In this document: one piece after another, positions 27,386 through 39,683 of the stretch
Layout: every line of letters begins with the position of its first letter
Position numbering within the stretch: the stretch's first letter is position 1
Source of the DNA: Ananas comosus
Lineage: Eukaryota > Streptophyta > Magnoliopsida > Poales > Bromeliaceae
Reading direction: 5' to 3'
Assembly: GCF_001540865.1 (NCBI RefSeq)
Contig: NC_033637.1
Coordinates: forward strand, 6,186,508-6,250,507
Length of the DNA: 64,000 nucleotides
Translations under genes and position numbers: made by a program
Notes under the pieces: model-generated
The model's database searches: none
The model's input: only the letters and a program-made list of their open reading frames with translations
Told to the model about the DNA's origin: nothing

Positions 27386-29229
27386 ATTTGAAGAGAGATT
27401 GCATAAAAAATTTATCAGTTTTGTAATTTTATAAAAATGAGCTATTGTTTTGGATTTTACTAATTCGGCCCACGTTTTAATAAATTTATCAAAATATCTT
27501 TTTTATTATTATTATTATTTTTTCAGTTCGTTGGTCTTTCTTCTTTGGCTGCAGTTCGTCTTCATCCTTTAACCGTTTCTTCCTTTTTTCTTTCTCTTGC
27601 TTTCTCTCATTTTTCCTCCTTTTTTCTTTCTCTTGCTTTCTCTCATTTTTCCTCTTCCACTCCCTCACATCGACGTCGCCTGTCAATTTCTCGTTGCTTT
27701 TTCGTTTTTCTCCTTTCGCGCTCCTGTTTGTCTCCCTACTTTGTTGTTTCTTCTTCTCCTTCTCCTCTCACTTCCTCTCCCTTCTCCTCCACTTCCACGA
27801 TCTGTGTCGTACTCTGCTCTCTTATTTCGTCTCGACGCCGGCTTGAATATAGTATAGATTGCGAAGGTGTGCTTACGGCAGAGTGTATGGTCGTGGACGG
27901 TGACGACGACGAAGATACCTCACCGACGACGAAGATACCAAAAGTTTAAGGACGACGGGGAGAGAGAGCGCGTCAGCTAGAGAGTAAGGGAGGGGGCACA
28001 ATAGCAAAAAAAGATGTAGATGATAGAAATAAAAGAATAAAAATAAAAAAAAATTCTTGTGAAGAAAGAAAGTTGCACTCCTTGTCGTCGCTGTTATAAG
28101 AAAGGCAAAAAATTAGAGAAGAAAGAAGACGTTAAAGTTACACTATTTAAGACGAAAAGTACACTCTTTCAAGTAAAAATTATATTGCTTGAGAGAAAAG
28201 TTATACTCTTTGAATAAAAATTATACTATTTCGAGCATTTGAGATGAAAGTTGCACTCCTTGCAACAAAAAATACACTGTTTGAGCGAAATTTGCACTCT
28301 TTGAAAAAAAAAAGTTGCACTATTTAAACGAAAGTTTTAAATATTTTAAATGATGTAATTCTCAAACAGTGCAACTTAGTCTCAAATGATACAACTTTTA
28401 TTTTATGTGATATAATTTAGTCTTAAATAAATTTAAATGCTTAAATTTTCGGTCAAATAGTATAATTTTTACTCCAACAGCATAATTTTAGGTAAAAGAA
28501 TGCAACATTCGCTTAAAATGTGTAATTTTTATTTTGAACAGTATAACATTCACTCAAATAATACAATTTTTGCTCAAAAAGTATAACTTTCGTTCAAAAA
28601 GTGTAATTTTTTTCTCAATTAATATAATTTTTGCTTGAAATAGTATAATTTTTATTTTAAACAGTATAATTTCACCATCTTCTTCTTCTCTTTTGATTTT
28701 TGGCCTTTTCTGTAGCAATGATGATACATCTTCACAAAAGAAAAAAACTTTTTTTTTTATTCTTTTTTTTTCATCCTCTATATCTTTTTTCGCTATCGCG
28801 CACCATCCTTGCCTTCTGCCATAGCTACTGCCCTATCCCGATGGGTTCTCCCTTTCCATCGTCCTTAAATTTTTTGGTATTCTTGTTGCCGTCGTTGTCT
28901 ACTGCCATACTCTTCACTACAAGCTCACTTCTGTAATTTATGCCATATCGGAGCTAACATCGGTAGAGATGTGGACGGCACAAGAGAGCAGAGCATGACA
29001 CCGATGTAGGAGCAGTGGACAAGGAGGAGAGAGAGGAAGGAACAACGAGGAGAGAGATGAATCGGAGTGGAAAAGTGAACAAACCAAAAAAAAAAGAAAA
29101 GAGAAAAAAGAATAAAAGTATTTTAGTCAGTTTGCTAAAAAGTTGAACCGAACCTACAAAATTCAAAATAGTTACTAATTTATGCAAAATTTTAAGACCG
29201 ATGATGTTTTTTTTTATGCAAATTGAGCT
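27386..29229. mobile_element. Mutator-like long-TIR element, copy 2
   Basis: The left end GATTGCATAAAAAATTTATC and the reverse complement of the right end, CTCAATTTGCATAAAAAAAA, match the terminal repeats of 13025-14397. The interior has CT-rich, gene-like GC-richer DNA (27530-27960), then an array of ~22-nt repeats: GTTGCACT-type forward at 28060-28335, and reverse-complement AGTATAA(T/C)TTT-type at 28345-28670. No transposase and no clear target duplication. Confidence 0.6.
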
Positions 29230-29454
29230 AAATATTATAATAAATATATATTATATACCTAATAATTTAAATTATAATTTCGAGATTTTTATAATATAAT
29301 TTAAAAAATGCATCATATAAAATATATTTATACAACCTGTGCATGAAATAATTGCTTATAATATTTTAGGAGCTACCGACAGACCTTTTGTCTGTGTCCA
29401 TAAGTTGTGCCTTTAAGATGCCCAACATTAAACTTATTGAAGTGTATATATGTA

Positions 29455-29680
29455 TAGAGTCCAGCTATAGTGCTCGTAAAAGCACGTATTTGGTGCTTAT
29501 AAGTTTTTTACCGTTAGATCTACTGCTCGAATCATTTTCAACCATTAGATTATACTATTCAACCAACCACCCACTCAACCCTAGGGGGCTCACATCATCT
29601 TAACCGCATATCTCTTAATCCAATGGTTAAAATCTACAAGCACCAATAACTTGGTACTTTTAAAAGCATAGAAGATCAAT
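29455..29680. mobile_element. MITE, copy A
   Basis: The left half (GTGCTCGTAAAAGCACGTATTTG) and the right half (CACCAATAACTTGGTACTTTTAA) are imperfect inverted repeats around a core with CAACCACCCACTCAACCCTAG. The same core occurs in the adjacent element at 29753 and, reversed, at 37670. Confidence 0.55.

Positions 29681-29698
<18 letters not shown>

Positions 29699-29752
<54 letters not shown>
29699..29752. repeat. (GA)n microsatellite
   Basis: About 27 GA units without interruption, separating two related MITEs; an unstable tract likely to vary in length. Confidence 0.95.
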
Positions 29753-29755
<3 letters not shown>

Positions 29756-30003
29756 CGGCTACTATACTCTTGATAGTATCAAGCCTTTGGTACTATTGAG
29801 TTTTCTACCGTTAAATCTACCCTTTGATCATTTCCATTTGTTCGATAATATTATTAAATCAACCACCCACTCAACCCTAGGGGACCACTATTAATTTAAC
29901 CGGGACCACTATCATTCTAACCGCACATTCTTTTATCCAACGACCAAAAACTAAATAGTACCAAAGGCTTAGTACTATTGATAGTATAGTAGCATAATTC
30001 TAT
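29753..30003. mobile_element. MITE, copy B
   Basis: GGCTACTATACTCTTGATAG and CAAGCCTTTGGTACTATTGAG on the left are mirrored by AATAGTACCAAAGGCTTAG and TTGATAGTATAGTAGCA on the right. The core CAACCACCCACTCAACCCTA links it to 29455 and 37670. Confidence 0.65.
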
Positions 30004-30658
30004 ATATATATATAATATTATTTTTTAAAAAATATTAAATTGAATTTGCAAAGCATAATAAAAGATTTTAGGTGGAGAATATCCACGCCTGCCCGCACCA
30101 CCCAAAAAAAAAGAAAAAAAAGAAAAGAGAGAAAATGAAAATGTCCAGTTTCCCTACACTATAACTGGATATATATTTTCTACAGCAAAAATAAAATAAA
30201 ATAAAATAAAATCCAATTGACATAGCAGTGTGACCCATACGACATAACAGTTATGATCACTCAAAAATATATTTTTAAAAATTGTTAATACGCTGGCATC
30301 ATATTAACACGTCATAATTTTCATCTCCGTTTTTCCGATGCTGCCTGAAGGTACAAAAAATTAAAGGCATCATCACAGCATAGACGACAATTAATGTAAA
30401 AAAACAATTCATATTCATCATCCATTGCTCAAGAGAAATAACCAATTCATGATCTCCAATTTACACCAAACCAAAGCCCAAATTTACAATTGGAACCATA
30501 TATGCCCATACCATTTAACTCATCCCCAGCTAGCTAGCTAGCAACCACCAAACAGTCAATTAAGCAGTACAATTACTACTAGTACACAAATTGCTTAATT
30601 TGTTTCTTTCTTGAGAAGCTAAGCCCACTTGTAGATCTCCAAAGCCATATGTGATTAG
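30004..30658. other. Intergenic, 3' of RALF1
   Basis: AT-rich spacer including the probable RALF1 3' untranslated region next to the stop codon. A (AATAA)-type A-rich run lies at 30190-30212. No gene. Confidence 0.35.
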
Positions 30659-31089
30659 TTAAGGGTTTGCATCTCTAGCACATCCAGTGATGATCTCACA
30701 GCCCCTGGCATAAAGATTGGCACTTGGGAGTGCTCTGCAGTTGTAGTAGGGGACTCCTGCTCTAGAACAAGGGACTACATCTTCTCTGAGAGCTTCATAG
30801 CTGATGTACCTCTTCTGGCCTGTACCCCCCCACAGAGCCCTCCTTGCTGCCTCTGCCTCTGCCTCTGCCTCTGTCCCCATCTCCATCTCTGCTTCTGCTG
30901 CTGGCTTCCCCCACAAGCACTCCCCCCCCAGCTTTCCTCCACACCCCAGCTTCACCTCCAGCACCACTTCTGCTGCTGAAGTACTGCACTTCCATGGGGA
31001 GGAGGGGGTGAGCAGAAGGCAACATACTAGTAGTAATGCCCATGAGAGCATTCTCTTCTTTACTGGAGTGAGAATGGAGGGAGACTCTT

Positions 31090-31093
<4 letters not shown>
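30659..31093 (-). CDS. RALF: RALF peptide precursor (canonical)
   Basis: Encodes a secreted precursor of a Rapid Alkalinization Factor, a small signalling peptide that in known systems binds CrRLK1L receptors such as FERONIA with LLG co-receptors at the cell surface. Single exon, 144 aa. A hydrophobic signal region (about residues 16-30, ALLLVCCLLLTP) follows a short polar N terminus; a later Met (M15) could also start it. The pro-region has an acidic EAEAEA repeat and three cysteines (C36, C51, C59). RRAL (84-87) is the expected subtilase S1P cleavage site, followed by YISY (96-99), then four cysteines (109, 119, 132, 138) and YYNC. ANLY replaces the usual ANPY. The (GA)n tract touches the ATG. 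Confidence 0.93.
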
Positions 31094-31132
<39 letters not shown>

Positions 31133-31177
31133 GTTTTTTTGAGATCTATTTCTTGATCTAAGGATCAGGTGGGAGGG

Positions 31178-31185
31178 TATTTAAT
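31178..31185 (-). promoter_or_regulatory. RALF: Candidate TATA-like box of RALF1
   Basis: On the minus strand ATTAAATA lies 85 bases upstream of the ATG; with a start site about 30 bases on, the leader would consist largely of the sense-strand (GA)n tract at 31094-31123. A weak match to the consensus. Confidence 0.35.
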
Positions 31186-31274
31186 TGTGGTGCCAGTTGT
31201 TTGCACCTGGTTTGGTCTTGTGGGGAAATTACTGCATGCACCCGGTGCACCGTGCACCGCATTTCTAGAACCCT

Positions 31275-32258
31275 ATTATTATTAAGGGGCAATTTCATAG
31301 GTACCCCTCCCAAAGTTTAAAATATCATACATGCCCCTATAAAGTTTAAAATATCATATATGTCCCTGTAAACATTGAAAATTATCACCAATGCCCCTAC
31401 CGTCAGTTGTGTTAGTTTTACTATAGTTATTAAAAGGTTAAAGGTGGGTTAACTTTTAAAATGACCTATTTGCCCTCAACTATGCTTTAATAAGTAAAAA
31501 AATGTATGAAAATCCTATCTTTTTTTAATATTGGAAGCTTAAAATTTTTTTAACCAAAGTTATTCTCAAATATAATATATTTTAGCCTATGAACAAAACT
31601 CTTTTTTTTTTTCCGTTGACAGAAAAATGCATGCATATTGTTATTTGATTTATTTTTTATTAAATAGGAAAAAAAATTAAACCTATATTTTATTTCAAAA
31701 TTACTATTACTGATTAGGAATATGAATTGATATAGGTACATAATTTTATCTGAACTCAATTTTATAGGGTGAGCTTAATCGATGCTGAGTACGAATAATT
31801 TCAGTTAAAATTACAAAAAAAATAAATCACATTATATTCAAACTCAGTTATGGTTTTGATTTATATCTAAACCAAACCTGAACCGAAATCCGAAGCCGAA
31901 AACAAAACTAAAATCATATAAAAACATACTATATATAAAATACAATTTTTATATATTTTTTAAAAATAAATATATATTAATAATTTAATTTAATATTTAG
32001 TATATTAAATAATTAAATTTAGGTTTACAGAAATTGTCTTGAAATATCTATTAGTATTTGTACTGTTGATGAGAGATAAAGGGTAAAAATGGTATTTTAA
32101 AAATATAACTCCATTTTAAAGGGAACTTAACTAGTGAAGGATATTTATGATAATTTTTGATATATTGGAGGGCATTCATGAAATTATGGATTTTAGAAGG
32201 GCATTGATGAAATTAATAGTTCCTGGAAGGGCATCTATGAAATTATCCCTATTATTAA
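31275..32258. mobile_element. Long-TIR element, non-coding
   Basis: The left end AGGGGCAATTTCATAGGTACC and the reverse complement of the right end, AGGGATAATTTCATAGATGCC, are inverted repeats that continue with repeated GGGCAT..ATGAAATT words. ATTATTA flanks both sides, an approximate target duplication. Elements with similar words lie at 41499-41972 and, incomplete, at 63690-64000. The core is AT-rich. Confidence 0.55.
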
Positions 32259-32293
32259 TTATAAAGCTAGTCTTCTCACATTTTTGCGCTTAT

Positions 32294-32454
32294 ACCGACC
32301 GTCCCTAAAGCAAGTAGCAAAGGGCTTGGTGGTTGGTAACCGAGACCCAAGTTCGAATCCTAGTTGATTCATATTTCCAGCTAAGTTTATTTCTAAATGA
32401 AATAAACGAAACGGGTAGCGTGCTACCTATCTCTCTCAAAAAAAAAAAAAAAAA
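32294..32454 (+). mobile_element. tRNA-derived SINE, full-length copy 2
   Basis: Starts ACCGACCGTCCC, has box-A-like TAGCAAAGGGCTTGG and box-B-like AAGTTCGAATCC, the body CAGCTAAGTTTATTTC, the hairpin GGTAGCGTGCTACC and a poly-A tail. ATTTTTGCGCTTAT at 32280-32293 and 32455-32468 is a perfect 14-bp target duplication. Confidence 0.92.
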
Positions 32455-32468
32455 ATTTTTGCGCTTAT

Positions 32469-34068
32469 CTTAATTACCCTGACATAAAAAAATTGCATTA
32501 ATTATCCCATACATTTTGTGTGACACATTAGGATTTGGAATAGTCGTATATATAAGATATAATAAGACTAAGCCTCTTAACTCGGCTGTAGTATTTTGGC
32601 GATAGTTAGATTTAAGAGGTTAAAAGAGTTAAGTGTACTAGAACTAGAGTAATTTTAGGATGAGTAACCTTTTGGAAAGTGCACCGTTACACTTTGTCAA
32701 TATTTTAAGTAGGTTCGACTATTTAGGATAATTGTTGAATTCAACTGTAAAACTTTATAAAGATGAATTTATTGATAACGTAATACGTAAATAATGTAAT
32801 AAAATTATATAAATTGAATAACTTACTCAATAAACTGACCATCTTGATAATATTAGTAAAATAAAAGATCTCATTTATCTGCATTTTTTATAAATTTTTG
32901 AGTTGCAAATTAAATATATGTTGAGATGTGCAATAATATGATATGTCAACTCGTTTTAATAAAATTACAGCCTAATTTACCATTTTTAAATTTCTTAAAT
33001 CTATTTGAGATGACGACAAAAGTATAGAGTGATTATTAATATCATTCTTTAAGCGGGGGTAATTAAGACTAGGGCTAAAATGCAAAGCGGCTTTTTATAA
33101 TTTAGCTTAATTAGAAAGAATGAAAATGCTTTTTTGTATACCCGAAAAGAGAGAGTAGATCTTACATGGCCTGTTCTAAGATTGATAAAAATTTAAATAA
33201 TTTTTAGTAAAATCAGAAAAAAGAAAAATTGATGTGACGAGTAGATAATTAATGATTCTTGAATAGAATTAGTTTAAGATATACACCCTACTTTGAGTAT
33301 ATCAGTAGTATTACTGGTTAGGCCCTTCTTGTCAAGTAAAATATTGATTAAACACTTTCTCGAAACATGTCTTGTATATGATCTCGTGAAGCTTCAAAAA
33401 AATCAGTATGTTTCTTTTCTATTTGAATGTTCGAAACAAGCAGTAAAAATCAAAGACAATTTATCCTATTCTTTAATCATAATGCTTTAATTTCATCCAT
33501 GGGAAGAGAAATAATTTGTAATTTGTAGTTTTGAAGTTTTGAAGTTTTACAAGATCATTTGAAAGACATCCCATCAGAATGATTGTTTAATTAGTAAATT
33601 TATTTATGAGAAAGGATTAATTAAACTATTTAATAAAGTCTACAGAGTTTACTGTCAAAATTAATTAAAAGATTAGGAGGCTATTTGACGACACTGTAAA
33701 GTTCAGAGGCTGTTTATACATTTATTCTTAAAAAAAAAAAAAAATCTTTTTTTGTATCCACCATTCTGCATTGATACTATAGCTAGCCTCTCTTATGCCT
33801 AAATATCCAACTGGGAGCGATACTACAAAAGTCACGATAAAAAATATGTCAAAAAGTAATTATCTGTTGTTAACCATACATAAAATATCTGCGACACAGA
33901 AGATTTTTCTCCTATCACATAGGCTTCAAAATAAAATTTAGTAATTAAAAGATTTACTAAAACTCGCAGAGTTTGAAAACATTAATTTCTTGTACATTGA
34001 ATACCATTTTGTTTCACAGTGCCTATATTTAGAACTATTTAATGTCTAAAGAATAAAAGGGCTTTTAA
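32469..34068. other. AT-rich intergenic stretch
   Basis: No gene is visible. 32550-32640 is a diverged copy of the repeat at 16676-16770. The rest is AT-rich without clear structure. Confidence 0.4.
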
Positions 34069-34076
34069 ACTAATAA

Positions 34077-34572
34077 GGGTTTTTTCTTGCAAATAGCCCC
34101 CTGATAAAATTTTATTTTAAAATTGGCCCTGCCCCTGCCACTTTAAGTTGAACACGGTGAATCATTCACCGTGTTCAAACACGGTAAATGGTTCACCGTG
34201 TCCAATACAAATATTCCCATTAGCCAAAAAATAGCTAAGTCGAGTTAGTTGTATTGGACACGGTAAATCATTCACCGTGTCCAATACTAATACAGCCTTA
34301 GTCCTAGGTAGTTGTATTGGACACGGTGATTACTACTAACTCTACTTAGCCATTTTTTGGCTAAATGGGGATATTTGTATTGGACACAGTGAACCATTCA
34401 CCGTGTTTGAACACGGTGAATGGTTCACCGTGTTCAACTTAAACTATTGCTCCGCCCGCGTGGCGCTGACGTGGCGCTTGCGTGGTAGGGGTAAGGCCAT
34501 TTTTGCAAATAAATTTTTAATAGGACTAATTTTAAATTTTTTTTTATCAGGGGCTGTTTGCAAAAAAGGCCC
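34077..34572. mobile_element. Foldback element, TSD ACTAATAA
   Basis: ACTAATAA at 34069-34076 and 34573-34580 is a perfect 8-bp target duplication. The ends GGGTTTTTTCTTGCAAATAGC and GGGCCTTTTTTGCAAACAGC (reverse complement) are inverted repeats. The interior consists mostly of inverted CACGGTGAATGGTTCACCGTG-like palindromes and TTGTATTGGACACGG words, so nearly the whole 496 bp can fold back. Related to 6725-7225 and 57980-58170. Non-coding. Confidence 0.8.
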
Positions 34573-34737
34573 ACTAATAATCTTTGTATATATGAATGGA
34601 CGTTTTAAATATTACATATCATTAATTAATTTTAAATATTTAAATTATTAAATATTTAATGTGGTGCTGGAAAGAAGGCCAAATACCTGCCCAGCTTTTA
34701 TTGGGATCACATTGCCATTATGGACAGTCTCATATGT

Positions 34738-35060
34738 AGGGATGTAAATGGATCCGGATTGATGAAGCTCTCGTCCCGATCCATTCTAAATAGGGCGATA
34801 AGTGGGAATAAAAAATATAAAAAAATATGATTCGTCCCAAATTCATTCCGATCCGTCAAATAAATAGAACGGGAGGTAGAAGACCTTTTTCTTTCTTCAA
34901 TCAGTCCTGATCTGTCAAAAATTTGCTCCCGTTCCGATCCACTTTGAATGGGACAGTAAGTAAGAGCCAAAAATAAAATAAAAACTAATCCACTCCGCCC
35001 CGACAAAAAATAGAGTAGGAGGTGGGAAAACCCTCCCGCCTCCAAATCCGTCCTGTTTGT
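34738..35060. repeat. Possible hAT-like remnant
   Basis: GGGATGTAAATGGATCCGG at the left and GGCGGGAGG/CCTCCCGCC words at the right resemble terminal regions of plant hAT-like elements with internal GATCCGTC iterations. No target duplication was found. Confidence 0.3.
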
Positions 35061-35327
35061 ATTCCTTCTGGTCGAGTCTTATGTTGGTCATTCTGGAAAG
35101 GGCGAAAAGTCAGAAAGCTTGAGCTTAAATAGGAAGCCCTTGTTGAAGATATTTTGAGAGGTTTGGATGTACTTTTAACTAATTAGTGCTTTTAATTTTT
35201 GAAAAACACTACCTGTAGTACACCCTTTGTAGCCGTGTACATTTTAACAAGAGGTTTACAGTTTCTTTACGATTTTAATATTTACGATTTTAATAAAAAA
35301 AATTGATAAGATAAGTGGATTAATAAC

Positions 35328-37531
35328 TGTAACACCCCGTACTTTTAAACTTCTTTATTTGACTCCTATTCTTATTAAGTTTGGACCTTTTCGTAAATTC
35401 CTATCTTCGAGGGATTCGGCGGCATTTTGTTACTTAATTAGTATCTAACTTAATTAATTTTTTCCCTAACGGTCACCCGATCAATCCCTCTTTTTCCCCT
35501 CCCCTAAGACTCGCTCTCTCTCTCTTCCTCACCGCATCCGTACGACCTCTGTCGTTCCGCAAGTGCGCACGCGACGCCATCCGATCGTCGCCGTCATCCG
35601 TAGCCGCCTCCGCCGCAATCCTCTTTGGCCGTTATTTTTGGTTCACTATCGACGACATCCTGCCGTCATCTTCACCATTTTCGAGAAGGTTTTTTTCTTT
35701 CCCTTATTTTATCTCTATATCGAACCTTGTGATCATCCAACCTTCTTGTTTATCGTTATATTATTATTTTGAATACTCGCCTCATGATGATCGAAATTTA
35801 AAACTATCAAAATCTGATTTGCTTTGATCTAAATATGTATTATTCGATCTATCATTTTATCTTGTATTCCTATCTGATTTAGTTATATAAATCCTCCATA
35901 TTCTACATGCTTCTTGTAATGCTCATTACCTGTTCGATAAAATGCCTAAGAGAGGGCGAACTTTGTTTTTGTTTCTAATTCCGATCCTATCTGATTGTAA
36001 ATTGCCTATTAATATTTTAACATCTGAAAACCCTCTTTTCGAGCATTAGACGCTTTGTTTATGATTTAAAACTTTATTCATCTTATTTTGCTTCTTTGAA
36101 TATTTTAGTTTTTGAAACTCTCAATTCTCTTGATTGTTAATTCAGTTTCTTCGAGTTCATTATTCTAAATCTCTTTCGTGCTCCGTTTTGCCCTTTTGCA
36201 TGCATCTGTAGTCGACATTGTCGACCTATGTGAATCTATCCAAATTCGAACTTTTGTATAAGCTTGCTTTCTAAATATGTTCTCTTCGTAAGTTTATTTT
36301 TAAATAGCTTATAGAGAATCGTATATCTCTATTTTAGATTCCGACGATTGATCTCGTGCAATTTTCGATTGGATAGCTTCTTAACTTAGAAGCCGCTTTT
36401 GAGGTAAGCGATCGGACACCCGTTAGTTTTTTGTAAGATAATTTAGGAAAATATTTCGATTGTATGAAAATCTTATTTTGTAGATTTTAAAATTAAGGGT
36501 TAAGCATATTATTAAATATTTCTGTAAATTGAGCTTCAACTGTGATTGACAAGTTCTTTTAGCAAAATGAATTTTTGAAACTTGATAATCTGTTCTGTAA
36601 ATTAGTGACTGGATAACTTTTGAAGTATGATGTCTCTTGGTATTCTGCTATACTAATGTTGGCCATGTCGACATGTATTTTGTTATAGAAGCGAGCTTCG
36701 TCTTTGTATTGCGCCTTCGGGTGCCTGCGCCTATTCGCGCCTCTGCTTTGTTTGCGCCTACAGGTGCCTCTGTTTTGTACATGCACCTTTGGTGCCTTTG
36801 TTCTGTTTGCGCCTTCGGGTGCCTTTGTTTTGTTTACACCTTCGGGTGTCTTTGGATCTCGCCAACGGATCATATGATATAGTTAGGTGCCGGAGACTTA
36901 AGATCTATTTCGTTTATTTGCTGAATGAGAAATGCATTTGAAAAAAAATTATAATTTCAGACCAATCTGAATTTTTGAGTTTTGATAAATTCTTATTTTC
37001 TAAATTTTGCAAATTAAAAATCAGTCGCTTGAATTAATTTTTGTATTCATTTATTTATTTGTATTGTATGCTTAATCCGACTAATGTGGTGTATGGTTGC
37101 TTACCCAAGTACCGAGACCGATTTGCCGGGCGGGGCTGAGACCGAGTGAACGTTAGACGTAGCTAGTTTTGATTTTTAGTCCTTTTAGTTTTTTACCTAG
37201 CATATTTAGATGTGAATATTTTTTTGGACTTCATAAATGATCGTTTGTTATCTTTTATTTCGTTGTTTCTTTGTACTCACCTTTATTAATTATGATATTT
37301 AGTGAACCGAATTTATGGTGTTTCTTAGTAAGCTTTAGTTCTATAGATGTTAGAATTCCATTTGATTTTAATTAAAATTCAATTTCTTAGTCTCATCCTA
37401 TGATTCTTTGAATTTAGTGAAAAATTTGGTAATCATCTTTTTGCTAGCTTCCGTCTGATTCTTTAACCTTGCATATTTGCTAGTTTAGCAGATATGCGGC
37501 GTCTGTTACGCCTCGGGTTTGGGGCGTGACA
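35328..37531. mobile_element. Solo LTR, 2.2 kb, TSD ATAAC
   Basis: Begins TGTAACACCCCG and ends TTTGGGGCGTGACA, so it has TG..CA ends with a nested GTAACACCCC/GGGGCGTGAC inverted terminus. ATAAC at 35323-35327 and 37532-37536 is a perfect 5-bp target duplication. No primer-binding site, polyprotein or second LTR is present, so the internal region was lost, most simply by LTR-LTR recombination. The ends recall long-LTR Ty3-type elements; that class is inference. Confidence 0.88.
36700..36860. repeat. Minisatellite inside the solo LTR
   Basis: Degenerate units of about 30 bases containing GCGCCTTCGGGTGCCT and TTTGTTTTGTTTGCGCC are repeated roughly four to five times. They give a frame rich in A/P/K on the minus strand, which is repeat-derived and not a gene. 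Confidence 0.75.
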
Positions 37532-37669
37532 ATAACGATCCCAAAGAGACTATGGATGGAAGATTTACACCTACCGGTCTAGAGGCAGAATTACTCTAAT
37601 TTTTATTAAGGCTTTGCTTGAAATTATTCTTAAACTATGCCATTTGTGTTAAAATAGTTTGATAGAAAA

Positions 37670-37905
37670 AAATGAATTATGCTGGTATGCTTTTAATAGT
37701 GCAAAGTTATTGGTGCTATTAAATTTTGGGCCTTTGGATAAAAAGATATGCGGTTAGGATGATAGTGATCCTTTAGAGTTGAGTGGGTGGTTAGTTGAAT
37801 AGTATAATCTAATAGATAAAAATGATAAAAAAGATAAATTTAATGGCAGAAAACTTAATAGCACAAAGTACTTGGTGTTATTGGAAACACTCCAGCCGGA
37901 CTCCA
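37670..37905 (-). mobile_element. MITE, copy C (reverse orientation)
   Basis: On the minus strand it carries the core CAACTCAACCACCCACT-type words and ends related to 29455 and 29753 (TTGGTGCTATTAAA / AATAGCACAAAGTACTTGG as inverted repeats). Confidence 0.5.
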
Positions 37906-39270
37906 ATAATATTTATTTTAGTTTTGTAAGTAATATTACGCTGCATATATTGTAATTACTTGATTAAGAAATAAACTTTGTGATTTTATTGAAATACCAA
38001 AAAAAATATTAAATAACTCTCGGTACCAAACAAAACCTAAATAGTTCTTTTATAATTTAGAAGTTGCTTTTAAGACTACATTTAATTATTGATGCCCTTA
38101 TGCTAATATAGGGTTTATGTTTGCTTCTTAGTTGAGGTGCCGTTTAGTATTGAGAACTATCTCGCACAATTAGAGTTAGAAAAAAGAGTATAGAGATATA
38201 TTTTTATGTTTTCTGATTAGATCATAAAAATTATGTTATAATCAACTTGTTACGATTTGCAGCATGATATTTTTTACAAATTTTTTTTCATTTTTCATTT
38301 TTTTTTTTTTACTGTATGTAACATATTCTTCTGTCATATTCAAACAAAGGCTAAATATATATTAAATCGCCTTCCACTTTAACCAAGAAAATATAGAAAT
38401 TAAAAAAAAAAAAAAATGAAAAATTGTGCTCCTGTCAAAAGTTGGAGCTGCAAATACCAGCCCTCCATAAAATGACTCTCAAGTTGAACTCTCTATTTTT
38501 AACCATTATCTAATAAACTTATATATTTAAATTAATTATTAAATTAAAAGCTAAAATTTTACTAAAATAAATTGATATATTACATAAACTCTATATATCT
38601 TTAACTCATATTTTAAAAGATAATTTTGTGCTTACAAAAGTTCAACAAACTTGTACAAACTCATGCATTGGAATGGCTACTGTGGCACGAGATTGTACCG
38701 AACACTTATTAACACGGTACTATACGGTACATGTTGTGTCAATGTATGCTAATTTAGATAATAATATTTAAAATATTATATATTTTTATTATAAATTTTT
38801 ATCAATGATTTTTATACTTTATTGATATAATTTCTTACTATTTTCTTTTTTTTTTTAAATAAGGTCTCGAGGCACACCATCAACACAGGTATCATATTGT
38901 GCCGATATTTTATCGACACCGTGGGTACGACATGCATCGACGAATACATACCCAAATATCTCCTTTTTGGGCCAGAATTTAGGCCGGCCCAAAAGTAAAT
39001 ACATATCTTCGCTACAATGATTCAAACCAAAAAGATAAAATATTAATTTTAAAAGGTAAAAATTGAGTGCCTACATATATTTTTATCCCAAAAAAAGGAG
39101 AAGAAAAAAAAAAAGCAATACAAAATAGATAAAAATTTTAAAAATAGGCTCCAATCTAGTCGATCAGAAAAAGGTACGAATTGTAAGATCACAACCAATA
39201 CAAATTTTTAAGCCAGTCAAAGTGGATACAATCTCACATATCGCAACCACTCCTTTCAGATAAAATCATA
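37906..39270. other. AT-rich intergenic with a degenerate repeat
   Basis: 38,680-38,960 contains TGTGGCACGAGATTGTACCG and GACACCGTGGGTACGAC, resembling the element at 51386-51722. The rest is AT-rich with no gene. Confidence 0.35.
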
Positions 39271-39274
39271 CAGA

Positions 39275-39575
39275 ACTAACATAAATTATCGATCATTTAA
39301 ATTTAGCTATCTAATTTTTTAAAATTTTAATTTTACTATCCAATTTTTTAATTTATTAGATTTGAGTCAGCCAACGATACTTTAACTTTAAAATTTAAAT
39401 TAATTAATTACTTTAATAAATATATAACTTTGAGCATTACATGAAGCATACTAATTATATCTCAAAAGATAAGCGATATATTTAAATTTTAAAGTTAAAA
39501 TATCGTTGGCTGAACTAAATCAAATAAATTAAATGATTAGATAGCAAAATCAAAATGATCAATAGTTCATGTAAG
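39275..39575. mobile_element. MITE, about 300 bp, 3' of RALF2
   Basis: Long inverted repeats: TTAGCTATCTAATTTTTTAA with GTCAGCCAACGATA on the left is mirrored by TATCGTTGGCTGAAC and ATGATTAGATAGCAAAA on the right. A diverged relative lies at 42003-42320. It ends about 100 bp beyond the RALF2 stop codon. Confidence 0.65.
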
Positions 39576-39683
39576 TAGTGTATGTTTTTACCATATTATT
39601 ATGGAACCTAGTACGTTGCATCCAACGCTCTTATTTATTAGGGAGCTTCCTACTGAAGTTTTGTTTGTTCGGCAAAGATCGGG

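Noticed and set aside
27489..27949. Frames of 65-134 codons in the second Mutator-like element
   Set aside because: Ser/Phe/Leu-rich products of CT-rich repeats; no recognisable protein.
28060..28670. CRISPR-like array of regular short repeats
   Set aside because: Repeats are degenerate, directly adjacent without unique spacers, switch strand, and lie inside a plant TIR element.
32294..32454. tRNA gene
   Set aside because: Box A and box B are present but the sequence does not form a full cloverleaf, has a poly-A tail and target duplications, and recurs elsewhere; it is a SINE.
36559..36873. A 104-codon minus-strand frame rich in A/P/K
   Set aside because: It reads through a minisatellite inside a solo LTR.
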